A stretch of 64,000 bases of DNA from Calditrichia bacterium (lineage in GTDB: Bacteria; Calditrichota; Calditrichia; RBG-13-44-9; J075): assembly GCA_028284445.1 (NCBI GenBank), contig JANQRS010000076.1, positions 1 to 64,000 on the forward strand, read 5' to 3'. Made by a program: the position numbers and the translations under genes. Each line of letters starts with the position of its first letter. Within the stretch, counting starts at the first letter, position 1. The notes under the pieces are model-generated. The model had not been told where the DNA came from and made no database searches. It saw only the letters and a list, made by a program, of their open reading frames with translations. Positions 1-8,497 of the stretch are shown here, piece by piece.

Positions 1-94
1 GAATCGTTGAATCGTTGAATCGTTGAATCGTTGAATCGTTGAATCGTTGAATCGTTGAATCGTTGAATCGTTGAATCGTTGAATCGTTGAATCG
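1..94. repeat. 8-bp tandem repeat array (unit GAATCGTT)
   Basis: Eleven perfect copies of an 8-base unit plus six further bases run from the first base of the window, so the array is probably longer to the left. A related 8-base array (unit ATCATTCC, four copies) lies at 24382-24414. No coding potential is visible. It is a simple-sequence array and not CRISPR, because there are no spacers. Confidence 0.95.
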
Positions 95-295
95 GCAAAA
101 TATGAAACTGACTCGCTGATTCAATAGTCAATTTTATATTTTCAATCTTATTCCTCCGGGGCAAAAAAGCAAACCCGCGGCTGATCTAAATCATCCCGCA
201 AGCAGGATTCTTAGGGTAAAAAGAAATTTGTCCAATCTCAATTCCCTGCCACCCGTCTTTTCAATCTTCATTCTTCATTCTTCAATCTTTAATTG
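95..295. other. Intergenic stretch downstream of the sulfatase
   Basis: No gene is visible. The last 40 bases (about 255-295) are a degenerate run of CTTCATT/CTTCAAT 7-mers, similar in style to the other short word-like repeats between genes in this window. The sulfatase stop codon lies at its right edge. Confidence 0.5.
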
Positions 296-1834
296 TCATT
301 CGTCTCCTAGCTGAGTCATACGAAACTGCTCCACCTCGGCCTGCGCATGCTCACGTCGCATAATGTCTTCTATCTGTACAACAATCTGCGGATATTGATC
401 AGCAATGTCATTTTCTTCGCGAATATCCTTTTCCAAATCATACAACGCCAGTTTGAGATTTCCATCGAAAATATTTTTGCGGATGCCTTTCCACTTTCCC
501 ATTCGCACGGCCTGCTGACCTTTATAAGATGGGAACTCCCAGTAAAGAAACGAATGAGACGCCTGATTTGGCCTGGAAAGCAAGGTTGGCAGGAAACTAA
601 TGCCGTCTAATCCTGCCGGCGCCGTGATGCCGGCAACGTCGCACAGCGTTGGAAACACATCATAAAATACGGAAATATGATGACTCTCGCTGCCTGCCTG
701 AATTTTTTCAGGCCAACTGGCAATCATCGGTACGCGAATGCCGCCTTCATGAAAAAAGCCTTTGGCCCAGCCATATTCGGTTCGAAATGGGTTTGCGCTA
801 TCGAAGAAGGGCGTATCCGCACCACCGGCATATGTCGGGCCATTATCGCTGGTAAAAATGATCAGCGTATTTTCATAGACGCCTTGTTTCTTCAAGGCTG
901 CAACCAGTTCGCCGACCTGCTCATCGAGATATGATATCATCGCTGCATAGGTAGCGCGTGGCGTATAGTTTGGGAAATAGCTCCTGCCACTGTATGGTTT
1001 TTCCGGCCCAAATTTCTGCTGATAGTGCTTTACCCAGCGGTCCGGCGCCTGCAAGGGCACATGTGGAATCGGCGAGGCATAGAGCATAAAGAAAGGTTGA
1101 TCACTATTCTTATCAATGAAATCGAGTGCCGCTGTGTGCATCACCTCCGGCGCATAATCGCGGGGCTTGTAGCGCAGATATTGAGCGGCGTCCTGCGGGT
1201 CCGCCCCCTCCGGGAAACCCTGATGTGGAGGAATCAACTCGTTTTGCAGCATCACCCGGCGGTCGTTTTGCCAAAGATGAGTCGGTGATAGCGAATGCGC
1301 CTGCCGTTGACAATTATATCCGAAGAAAAAATCGAAGCCTTGCTGATTCGGGGCACCCTCGCTGCCCGGCGCACCAAGTCCCCATTTACCAACCAAGGCA
1401 GTCCTATAACCGTTGTCCTGCAACAGCTCTGCCAGGGTTTGAATGCTATCCGGCAGCGGCCATTGACCTTCCAGGGACGAGTCCGCCAGCATCGCCTCGA
1501 AATTCCAAACGTCGCCTCTTTCTGTCCACTCATTATTACCACGGATATAGGCATTTCCAGTGTGACGCCCCGTCAACAGGACTGCCCGGGACGGCGCGCA
1601 AACCGGCGACCCGGAATAATGTTGAGTAAAACGCATGCCGCCTGCTGCCAGGGCATCAATGTGCGGCGTCTCAATTTTTTCCTGTCCATATGTACCCAAT
1701 TCGCCATAGCCAAGATCATCCGCCAGGATGTAGATGATATTCGGCGGCGGGGAGGCCGGTTGCTGATCACTACAACTCATTACCTGGAGCAGCAAGAAAA
1801 CGGAAATCAGGTAGCGGAAATTTGGCAGGTACAT
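296..1834 (-). CDS. Arylsulfatase-type sulfatase lipoprotein
   Basis: This is predicted to hydrolyse sulfate esters on a glycan, at the outer membrane or periplasm. With the start at 1834 the protein has 512 residues and begins with a lipoprotein signal peptide (lipobox VMSC, Cys21). An Asp pair (ADD, about 38-40) for calcium binding is followed by CAPSR at about 79-83, the C-x-P-S-R signature of S1 sulfatases whose Cys is converted to formylglycine. The open frame extends 24 codons further upstream, but that part is translated intergenic repeat (HSSFVIRH), so the internal Met is preferred. It is the last gene of a minus-strand cluster, directly after the formylglycine-generating enzyme that would activate it. 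The exact substrate cannot be read from the sequence; carbohydrate sulfate is likely from the neighbours. Confidence 0.9.
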   Translation of the reverse strand: MYLPNFRYLISVFLLLQVMSCSDQQPASPPPNIIYILADDLGYGELGTYGQEKIETPHIDALAAGGMRFTQHYSGSPVCAPSRAVLLTGRHTGNAYIRGNNEWTERGDVWNFEAMLADSSLEGQWPLPDSIQTLAELLQDNGYRTALVGKWGLGAPGSEGAPNQQGFDFFFGYNCQRQAHSLSPTHLWQNDRRVMLQNELIPPHQGFPEGADPQDAAQYLRYKPRDYAPEVMHTAALDFIDKNSDQPFFMLYASPIPHVPLQAPDRWVKHYQQKFGPEKPYSGRSYFPNYTPRATYAAMISYLDEQVGELVAALKKQGVYENTLIIFTSDNGPTYAGGADTPFFDSANPFRTEYGWAKGFFHEGGIRVPMIASWPEKIQAGSESHHISVFYDVFPTLCDVAGITAPAGLDGISFLPTLLSRPNQASHSFLYWEFPSYKGQQAVRMGKWKGIRKNIFDGNLKLALYDLEKDIREENDIADQYPQIVVQIEDIMRREHAQAEVEQFRMTQLGDE

Positions 1835-1863
1835 GGCGTTTCCGAATGTTGGATGAATGTTAT

Positions 1864-1921
1864 AATGACGAATGACAAATGACGAATGACGAATCTGATT
1901 TGTCATTTGTCATTCGTCATT
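1864..1921. repeat. Long inverted repeat between FGE and sulfatase genes
   Basis: A perfect 20-bp inverted repeat (1864-1883 with 1902-1921) surrounds an 18-base loop and is built from AATGAC-type words. The last codons of the FGE gene (MTNDK) and its stop lie in the right arm. In the mRNA this would form a strong hairpin about 30 nt upstream of the sulfatase start, so it could act in partial termination or transcript processing. It belongs to a style of short word-like intergenic repeats seen elsewhere in the window. Confidence 0.85.
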
Positions 1922-3015
1922 GTCGTGGCATCCCGCACGCAGCGAAACCCGGTATGGCTCAGGCCACTATCCTGACTGGATTTCATGCGTCGCGCAACGC
2001 GATAGCCGCTGCAGTAGGAGTCGTTGCAAAGATATGACCCACCACGCATCACCCGCTTCGGAGTGTATGGTTCTCGCGGATCAAAAGATTTGTCCGGTCC
2101 CTGCGGGTTATGCTGATGCCCTTCATGAGCGGCCATTTTATAGGCATCTGCGTGATACCAATCGGCGCACCACTCCCATACATTGCCAGCCATATCATAC
2201 AAGCCGTATCCATTTGCCTGAAAGGACTTCACCGGGGCCGTTCCGCCAAAACCATCTTCAATCGTATCCTCGTGAGGGAACTCTCCTTGCCAGAAATTGG
2301 CAAGATGCGCTGATTGCGCTGCTGCTTGATTGCCCCAAGGATACACCGGGTTCGAGAGCCCACCGCGAGCTGCCCATTCCCACTCCGATTCGGTCGGTAA
2401 ACGCTTTCCTGCCCAGTTTGCATAAGCCACGGCATCATCCCAGGCAATATGCACGACGGGATGGTTCAAGCGTCCGTCGATATTGCTGCCCGGGCCTTCC
2501 GGCTGGCGCCAGTTCGCTCCAATTGTCCAATTCCACCACTGACGCTCATCATGCAGGGGTACCGGTCCTGAAGTCTTTTGGAAGACGATGGACCCCGGCT
2601 TCAATACTTCATCAGCCGGCTTGGGGGTTCCCGGCGGAAGGTCTTTTTTGATAGTCTCCCAATCGATCGGACGCTCAGCAATGGTAACATAGTCAGTCGC
2701 TTTCACAAAAGCCATAAATTGAGCGTTGGTCACTTCATGAACGTCCATCCAGAAGCTGTCAACCGCGACCATGTGGCGAGGGAATTCGTCCTGATCAGCC
2801 TGTTCGGTTTGGCCACCCATCTGGAATTGTCCAGCGGGAATCAAGGCCATGCCGTCTTTCACAAGTGGTGTATGTGCCGTGGGTACGGCCTCAACCGGCG
2901 CCGGTTGCTGACTGGTCGTCGATTCTACATCGTCACGGGCGCTGTCGTCTGCCCCGCAAGCAAGAAACGCCATGAAGGCGATGAAGCAGGCAAATATGTG
3001 GATTCGATTTCGCAT
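1903..3015 (-). CDS. Formylglycine-generating enzyme (SUMF1/FGE family), lipoprotein
   Basis: Predicted to oxidise the active-site Cys of sulfatases to C-alpha-formylglycine. The 370-residue product from the ATG at 3015 has a lipoprotein signal peptide (FLAC, Cys20), then the FGE-sulfatase domain (about 60-362) with EVTNAQF, GNVWEWC and a C-terminal RGGSYLC. Both catalytic cysteines are visible as GGSYLC...SYC (Cys330 and Cys335), with the same five-residue spacing as Cys336/Cys341 of human SUMF1. This argues for a true FGE rather than one of the many cysteine-less homologues. Upstream in-frame codons to 3114 overlap the previous gene and are not favoured. The final residues (TTMTNDK) are encoded by the inverted repeat at 1864-1921. 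It sits between a CBM9-like gene and its likely client sulfatase. Confidence 0.9.
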   Translation of the reverse strand: MRNRIHIFACFIAFMAFLACGADDSARDDVESTTSQQPAPVEAVPTAHTPLVKDGMALIPAGQFQMGGQTEQADQDEFPRHMVAVDSFWMDVHEVTNAQFMAFVKATDYVTIAERPIDWETIKKDLPPGTPKPADEVLKPGSIVFQKTSGPVPLHDERQWWNWTIGANWRQPEGPGSNIDGRLNHPVVHIAWDDAVAYANWAGKRLPTESEWEWAARGGLSNPVYPWGNQAAAQSAHLANFWQGEFPHEDTIEDGFGGTAPVKSFQANGYGLYDMAGNVWEWCADWYHADAYKMAAHEGHQHNPQGPDKSFDPREPYTPKRVMRGGSYLCNDSYCSGYRVARRMKSSQDSGLSHTGFRCVRDATTMTNDK

Positions 3016-3058
3016 AAAGATTCGCTGAAGATCTCCTGGATTGAAAAACATCGATTCT

Positions 3059-3856
3059 TTATTGAAAATGCAATTCGCCGAAGAATTCCGGCAGATGGAA
3101 ATTGGGACGCTCAAACTGTACTTCCGACCAGGTCAACCAATGCGGCCGCGATGTGGCATCTGCACACTTATAAAAATTGGCCCGCCATTGCGCTCCTTTC
3201 GCAGGTGACTTCACCGGCGCGTATTTATCAAGAATATCCAGCGGCAGGCGGTATTCCAGGGTCCAAATGGTGGGTTCTTTGATTTCCGGATCAACCACAT
3301 CCGGCAGCGAATGAGCGATCTCAATTTTAGCAAAATCTGCCGGATCAATGCCGCGCGCATTTACCCCCTGCTTTTCCTGGTGATAAAATAAGGCGTTGCC
3401 CCCGGCATTGGTTTCCAGGTTGAAGTATCCTTGGGTGATATCTGTTCCCGGCGTAAAAAAGAACTCCACACAACTATCCTTGTAAACCGGTCCCTGGTAT
3501 TCGGTTGAGACGGACCGCACGAACTGATCATCTACCCGAAAAATGACGTAGAGTGCCTGATCATCATAGACCATTTTGAATTCGGTTTTCGGAAAGTGCA
3601 GCGGCGTTTGCCCCATATTACGGGTCAATATCCCAGTTGGCACCCGCTGCCAGAGCGGCTTATCCCATACAGCATCAACTTGCGGTGGTTCACTAACGCG
3701 TTGTACCAAATAGATATTGCGGTCCGGAGCAGGTGTCATCACCGGCATTTCAGCCTCCGTTTCAGCTGTTGTTGCAGGTTTGTCTGATTTCTGTTCGCCG
3801 CAGGCCAGCAGCAAGAATACGCAGCAGACAAACGCATATAATGGTTTTGCAAACAT
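3059..3856 (-). CDS. CBM9-like carbohydrate-binding lipoprotein
   Basis: A 265-residue protein with a lipoprotein signal (LLAC, Cys19) and a single domain (about 45-265) resembling the family 9 carbohydrate-binding/DOMON-like beta sandwich. It shows the typical order PPQVDAVWDKPLW, MVYDDQALYVIFRVDD, KDSCVEFFFTP, and a C-terminal LEYRLPLD and WRANFYKCAD. No catalytic residues are recognisable. The family binds sugars or acts as an accessory domain of secreted glycan enzymes. It lies 43 bp before the FGE start and 27 bp after the GH92 gene, so it is very likely co-transcribed and probably holds glycan at the cell surface. The ligand is unknown. Confidence 0.8.
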   Translation of the reverse strand: MFAKPLYAFVCCVFLLLACGEQKSDKPATTAETEAEMPVMTPAPDRNIYLVQRVSEPPQVDAVWDKPLWQRVPTGILTRNMGQTPLHFPKTEFKMVYDDQALYVIFRVDDQFVRSVSTEYQGPVYKDSCVEFFFTPGTDITQGYFNLETNAGGNALFYHQEKQGVNARGIDPADFAKIEIAHSLPDVVDPEIKEPTIWTLEYRLPLDILDKYAPVKSPAKGAQWRANFYKCADATSRPHWLTWSEVQFERPNFHLPEFFGELHFQ

Positions 3857-3883
3857 GACTTCCTCACTAGATCAATCTCGGAT

Positions 3884-6880
3884 TTATTTAGTACCGATGA
3901 TCACCTCATCGACGAATAGCCAGGAGCGGCCGCCAGCCGATGGATGCCATTGCGGCAATGCTTCTACATTCTTAGCGCGCAGGCGAATATAGCGGGTCTT
4001 GATACCATCCAATGGCAGTAATACCGTGCGTATTTCATCCGGCTGTGACTCCGGCGGCATCGGGATATCTACTTTAGCGACATCCGTAAAAGTAACACCA
4101 TCTGTCGACACCTGACAATCTACCCACGCCGGATGAAAAATCCATGCACCATGAGCTCGTAAAAAACGCCCACTTACGGACTCAATGCTTTTCTCGCTCC
4201 CAAGGTCGATGGTAGCAACCAGGTTATCCACCTCAAAACCCAGCCAGTTGCCATCGTGAAAGTTTGTTGTTCCCAGCTGGTGATCAACCAATGCCAAACG
4301 ACCGCCTTCGCGATAGCGGCGGTCCGGCTCTTTCTCCAGCTGAATATCCTTGATGCCGCCGCCGGCAATATCCACTTTAATGAATTGGCGCTTATAAAGC
4401 GCACTGGGCGCAATACCGGCCTTGAAAGTACGGGCAGATACCAGCGTGGTTCTATCAATAACAAATGGTCCTTCATACAAAGTCGAAGACCGGGAAGGAT
4501 CGCTGCCATCAAGCGTATAGCGAATCTCCGCCTCCGGTGTGATGGTCGCGAAGCGAATTTCCTTCGTGGGAGAAAAAAGATCTTCGCCATCATCAAAGAA
4601 TGGCGGCATCGCCAGGGTTTCCTCGAGACGACGAATGCGATGTTCAGGCGCAATCTCTATGCTGCGCGCACGATCGGACTTTTTGCTGCCTAATTGCTTA
4701 TTGGGCTGCTCACCGAGGACAAACTCCAGCCGTCCGCCATTGGCAATATCAGCTTGTTTCAGATAGCCCTTCGAGTATGGACGGCTGTTCAAATACATCG
4801 ATTGGATATAAGGCCCGGCAACTTCTGAGCGATTCGAAGCAATTTGAAGCTGCTTACCATTGCCAAGATCCACTGTGGCCCGTTCAAATGTCGGTGTGCC
4901 GATCACATATTCATTTTGTCCGGGACATAGGGGATAAAAGCCAAGCGAACTGAAGATATACCAGGCAGACATCTGTCCGCAATCTTCATTCCCGGCCAGG
5001 CCATCCGCTGCAGTGCTATACATTTCTGTCTTAATGCGATCAACAATTTGCTGCGTTCGCCAGGGCTCCCCGGCAAAATTATACAAATATGGAATATGAT
5101 GACTGGGTTCATTGCCATGTGCGTAATTTCCGATCAATCCGGAGACATCGGGCGTATGTTCCAACCCGAAAACCTCTTCAGCTGCAAACAGTTCCTCAAG
5201 CTTGGCCACAAATTCAGCGTCGCCGCCCATCAATTTGATGAGATGATTCACTTGGTGCGGCACAAAAAAACTGTATTGCCAGGAATTCCCTTCGGTGAAA
5301 TCTCCAACACCCAAATGGGATACCTTGCGCGGATCAAAGGGTGAGCGCCAGAGGCCACTGGCCAATCGGCCACGCATGAAGCCGGTTTCTTCATTAAAAT
5401 GATTCAGGTATTGCTGACTGCGTCGAATGTAGGTGTTGTAATCTTCTTCTTGTCCCATTTCCTTGGCCATTTGAGCGATCGCCCAATCATCATAGGCATA
5501 CTCCAGGGCTTTTGAGACCGAATTCATCTCCTGATCGGAAGGGATATAACCGAAATCACGGAACTGCGCTAAACCGCGATCGTTGCGCATGGCGCTATTT
5601 TTCATGGCCTTTAACGCTTTATCTGCATCAAAATTGCGCTGCCCCTTCATAAAGGCATCTGCAATCACCGGAATAGAATGGTATCCGATCATGGTGCCGG
5701 TTTCGTTGGCAGAGAGCTCCCAAATCGGCAGATCCCCAGCCTGCTCGTACTGCAGTAACATGGTGCGAATAAAGTCCTGATTCTCATCTGCTGCGATTAA
5801 GGTAAACAAAGGGTGGGTCGCCCGGAAAGTATCCCAGAGTGAAAAAAGAGTATAGTATTCGAATCCTTCCGCCTGATGGATTTTGTGGTCCCGTCCGCGA
5901 TAGCGGCCATCAACGTCCATATAGAGATTTGGCGCCAGAAGGGCATGATACAGTGCCGTGTAGAAGATGATCTTATCATCTTTCTTACCGCTTACGCGAA
6001 TTTTCGAGAGCCGCGCCTCCCAGGTTTCGCGGGCAGATTCCTTCACCGCATTAAAATCCCAGTCGGCAGATTCGCTGTCGAGGTTTTTGCGGGCCCCATC
6101 GACATCAACTGCCGAGATACCGACCTGGGCCTGAACCACGCCGCCGGGAGCATCGTCGAAATCAAAGACCGCGCGCACGACCCTGCCATCACCTTCATCG
6201 CCATGACTAATGGTGTCGCCTGCCTGTATATGGTGCCGGGTAAATGGCTGATCAAAGCGAATCACAAAATAGACGTATTGATCAAACGCCCAGCCCTGGG
6301 ATCTGCGCAGCCCTTCAATTTCGCGATCGTTCACAATTCGCAGCGAGGCATATCGCACCTGATCAGAAATGCCGTGCTTCAAATCCAGCAGCACGCGCGG
6401 AAGCACATCTTTATCAAAGGTATATTTATGAAAACCGGTTCTGCGCGTTGCGCTGAGTTCAACATTCACTTTGTGATCATCGAGATAAACCTGGTAATAG
6501 CCAGGAGAGGCAGACTCCCGGTCATGGGAAAATCGTGAGCGATAGCCGGCATCGGGATCCGCTTTGCTGCCCGGCTGCCACTTGATCTCGCCGCTGAAGG
6601 GCTGCAGCAAGATATCGCCGTAGTCAGCGCCACCAGTACCACTCAAATGGGTATGACTGAAGCCCAGCAACGAGCTATCGGAATAATGATAGCCGGAACA
6701 CCAGTCCCAGCCGGTTGTGCCGTTATCAGGGCTCAATTGAACCATCCCAAAAGGCAGCGATGCCCCGGGATAAGTATGCCCGTGTCCGGCCGTACCAATA
6801 AATGGATCAACGTAGTCAGTGAGCTTTTCCTGCGCGAACAGCGCACAAGATATAATCAAGAGAGACAGACAGAATTTCAT
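3884..6880 (-). CDS. GH92 alpha-mannosidase with C-terminal accessory domains
   Basis: Predicted exo-acting, calcium-dependent alpha-mannosidase (glycoside hydrolase family 92) acting on mannans or N-glycan mannose. The product has 998 residues from the ATG at 6880; the preceding 14 codons lack a signal peptide, whereas this start gives MKFCLSLLIISCALFAQ. Family landmarks are DPFIGTAGHGHTYPGA near the N-terminus and GNEDCGQMSAWYIFSSLGF around residue 630. After the catalytic part come a chitobiase/HEX C-terminal-like domain (about 755-830, TLDGSDPS) and a discoidin (F5/8 type C)-like domain (about 860-998). It heads the minus-strand locus with CBM9-like, FGE and sulfatase genes, pointing to a sulfated mannose-containing glycan. 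Family assignment is firm; linkage specificity is not visible. Confidence 0.92.
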   Translation of the reverse strand: MKFCLSLLIISCALFAQEKLTDYVDPFIGTAGHGHTYPGASLPFGMVQLSPDNGTTGWDWCSGYHYSDSSLLGFSHTHLSGTGGADYGDILLQPFSGEIKWQPGSKADPDAGYRSRFSHDRESASPGYYQVYLDDHKVNVELSATRRTGFHKYTFDKDVLPRVLLDLKHGISDQVRYASLRIVNDREIEGLRRSQGWAFDQYVYFVIRFDQPFTRHHIQAGDTISHGDEGDGRVVRAVFDFDDAPGGVVQAQVGISAVDVDGARKNLDSESADWDFNAVKESARETWEARLSKIRVSGKKDDKIIFYTALYHALLAPNLYMDVDGRYRGRDHKIHQAEGFEYYTLFSLWDTFRATHPLFTLIAADENQDFIRTMLLQYEQAGDLPIWELSANETGTMIGYHSIPVIADAFMKGQRNFDADKALKAMKNSAMRNDRGLAQFRDFGYIPSDQEMNSVSKALEYAYDDWAIAQMAKEMGQEEDYNTYIRRSQQYLNHFNEETGFMRGRLASGLWRSPFDPRKVSHLGVGDFTEGNSWQYSFFVPHQVNHLIKLMGGDAEFVAKLEELFAAEEVFGLEHTPDVSGLIGNYAHGNEPSHHIPYLYNFAGEPWRTQQIVDRIKTEMYSTAADGLAGNEDCGQMSAWYIFSSLGFYPLCPGQNEYVIGTPTFERATVDLGNGKQLQIASNRSEVAGPYIQSMYLNSRPYSKGYLKQADIANGGRLEFVLGEQPNKQLGSKKSDRARSIEIAPEHRIRRLEETLAMPPFFDDGEDLFSPTKEIRFATITPEAEIRYTLDGSDPSRSSTLYEGPFVIDRTTLVSARTFKAGIAPSALYKRQFIKVDIAGGGIKDIQLEKEPDRRYREGGRLALVDHQLGTTNFHDGNWLGFEVDNLVATIDLGSEKSIESVSGRFLRAHGAWIFHPAWVDCQVSTDGVTFTDVAKVDIPMPPESQPDEIRTVLLPLDGIKTRYIRLRAKNVEALPQWHPSAGGRSWLFVDEVIIGTK

Positions 6881-6926
6881 GCTGATATCAAACCTCAAAG
6901 ATTTTAGAATCATAAAATACACTTCG

Positions 6927-6943
6927 AGCTATCAAAGATAGCT
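6927..6943. promoter_or_regulatory. Palindrome upstream of the GH92 locus
   Basis: AGCTATC-AAA-GATAGCT is a perfect 7-3-7 inverted repeat 47 bp upstream of the GH92 start. Its size suits an operator for a dimeric regulator, but no regulator gene is adjacent and no promoter is obvious, so the role is a guess. Confidence 0.35.
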
Positions 6944-7084
6944 GTTTCATGGCAGTTGGACAACGCGAAAATACCAGGCCGCTACACGGCACTTTTGTCC
7001 AGTAACGCCAGGCTCGATAATCGAAAAATAGGTGATGAAAAATAGTGGAAGGGAAAAATCCGCGGGATATCGAGCGCTGCTGTA

Positions 7085-8194
7085 TCAATAGACCAATTTG
7101 CTGAGGATGTCCGGCAATGATCCTTCATCACTGGCAATAGCGAGTATTTCATCAGCGGGGGTCATGCCCGATTCCAGTATTCTCTCCAGTTTTTGCAATC
7201 GAATCACGTCCGGATCGTTAACCAGGGCGGCCTGGGCAGCAAGCAGCAGACTTTTGGCCGTCGACTTGATTCCCGGGTCAGCAAAACCCAATCGGGCGCA
7301 GCGCTGATGTAAGTCGGCATCCGGCACCAGAGCCGAACCATCAAGGGTCGTGTCGATGATCAGGCCTTTCAAAAGAGCGAGCAGGCTGCCATATAGTTCA
7401 AAGTCGCGACAGGTATCGCAAGCCTTAAATTCGATGCGATTTACCTCAGCCGGAAGGCGAGTGATTTTCGTCAATGAGGGATTGCTGATCACTAAGTCGT
7501 CCTCTTTTTCCACAAAAACCAGCGCTGCCGGCCGCGCACCGGTACGGAGAAATGTTCTAAAAGACAGTCCATTCCATATTTGTCCTTTGCAAAATGGTGA
7601 GCTAAAACTAAATGGAATGATGAATGGGCTGTAAAAGGTCAGCTTCCGGGCAATTCTTATGGCCTCACTGCCGGACATCCCTGCTAAAGACACGTTCAGG
7701 TCCGGGCCATAGCTCAATAGAGGGATATGCGCAGTTCGCTTTTCCGGTGAGGTCTGACGACGCTGTAGTTCGTACTCATTGAGAGGCGGGATCGGCTGAA
7801 ATTCTGCGTGAAAGGGATTAAAGCTGACATGAACCGGCTGATATCCAAAACCCTTTGCTGCCTTTTTCAACAATTGAAACGAAATGACCAGTTCTTTCAG
7901 CGCTTCATCTATCGTAGGGTGAATCGACGTACGGATCTCAATACCTTTTGGTACACAATCGATAACATTTCCGGCATTGTCAAAACGCTCATATCCTTCA
8001 ACATACCATCGCTTGACCTTTATGCCGGCATCACCGATCCGCAATTGCGGATAATCTTCATCGTACAGCGGTAACTTATCAACGATTTGCTGCATATCTT
8101 CAAAAGAGGTACAGGTGAAATCGGCAAAGCGTCCCGCTGTATTCAGAAAGGCCACTTCATGCTCAATACCAAATTGCCAGGTTCTGTTCTTCAC
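7085..8194 (-). CDS. GCS2-type glutamate-cysteine ligase-like protein
   Basis: A 369-residue protein starting at GTG (8194), preceded by a GGAAG ribosome site. It begins with FGIEHEV, the opening motif of the GCS2/carboxylate-amine ligase fold, and continues with EIRTSIHPT, GPDLNVSLAG and PFIIPFSFSSPF, all in the order expected for this family. Members condense an amino acid such as glutamate with cysteine or another amine using ATP, so a role in low-molecular-weight thiol or gamma-glutamyl compound synthesis is likely. No glutathione synthetase or other thiol gene is nearby, so the product cannot be named. The gene stands alone: the GH92 locus begins 200 bp downstream and the operon to the right is divergent. 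Confidence 0.72.
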   Translation of the reverse strand: MKNRTWQFGIEHEVAFLNTAGRFADFTCTSFEDMQQIVDKLPLYDEDYPQLRIGDAGIKVKRWYVEGYERFDNAGNVIDCVPKGIEIRTSIHPTIDEALKELVISFQLLKKAAKGFGYQPVHVSFNPFHAEFQPIPPLNEYELQRRQTSPEKRTAHIPLLSYGPDLNVSLAGMSGSEAIRIARKLTFYSPFIIPFSFSSPFCKGQIWNGLSFRTFLRTGARPAALVFVEKEDDLVISNPSLTKITRLPAEVNRIEFKACDTCRDFELYGSLLALLKGLIIDTTLDGSALVPDADLHQRCARLGFADPGIKSTAKSLLLAAQAALVNDPDVIRLQKLERILESGMTPADEILAIASDEGSLPDILSKLVY

Positions 8195-8343
8195 ACGCTA
8201 TCTTCCGCTAAGCGGTTTGGTATCATTGTAATCCGTCTTAGTACTATGTTTTCCATATTACAAAACTCACAGATATCTTCATAATGAACCTTACCCGAGG
8301 ATAATTATCGAATACGCGTCTGCTCATTTTGACGCGAAAAACC

Positions 8344-8368
8344 TGCACCAGGTGCAAATTTTGCACCT
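8344..8368. promoter_or_regulatory. Tandem TGCACC/GGTGCA operator, putative enhancer for the sigma-54 activator
   Basis: Three alternating half-sites lie here: TGCACC (8344-8349), GGTGCA (8351-8356) and TGCACC (8362-8367). The right pair forms AGGTGCAAATTTTGCACCT, a perfect 9-1-9 palindrome. The core GGTGCA-N5-TGCACC recurs with the same spacing at 17208-17224. It sits about 90 bp upstream of the -24 element at 8456, the usual distance for a bacterial enhancer-binding protein. Such a protein is encoded second in the operon that follows. Binding is inferred. Confidence 0.6.
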
Positions 8369-8412
8369 CTTTGGGAATCCTCTTCGGACAGCGATTCGAA
8401 TAAGCATTGAAT

Positions 8413-8467
8413 TTTTGGCTGGTTTTCACTGTATTTTTGCCAATTGACCAGATTTTGGCTGGTTTTC
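8413..8467 (+). repeat. Direct repeat of a 15-mer overlapping the sigma-54 promoter
   Basis: TTTTGGCTGGTTTTC occurs at 8413-8427 and again at 8453-8467, 40 bp apart. Only the second copy is followed by the TGCA needed for the -12 element, so the first may be a decoy sigma-54 contact or a duplication remnant. Confidence 0.8.
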
Positions 8468-8471
8468 TGCA
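8456..8471 (+). promoter_or_regulatory. Putative sigma-54 promoter of the activator-kelch-kinase operon
   Basis: TGGCTGGTTTTCTGCA keeps the invariant GG-N10-GC arrangement (GG at 8457-8458, GC at 8469-8470) of -24/-12 promoters. Transcription would begin near 8482, just before the lipoprotein start at 8498, which rules out the longer open frame beginning at 8444. Confidence 0.6.
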
Positions 8472-8497
8472 TAAAACACCGTGATATTATGGGGCGT

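Noticed and set aside
1..94. Repeat array as CRISPR
   Set aside because: The unit is 8 bases with no spacers and no cas genes are nearby.
7098..8284. Several plus-strand frames opposite the GCS2-like gene
   Set aside because: They have no coherent domains, while the minus frame has clear family motifs.
8444..8497. Upstream extension of the lipoprotein gene
   Set aside because: It would start inside the predicted sigma-54 promoter and lacks a signal peptide at its N-terminus.
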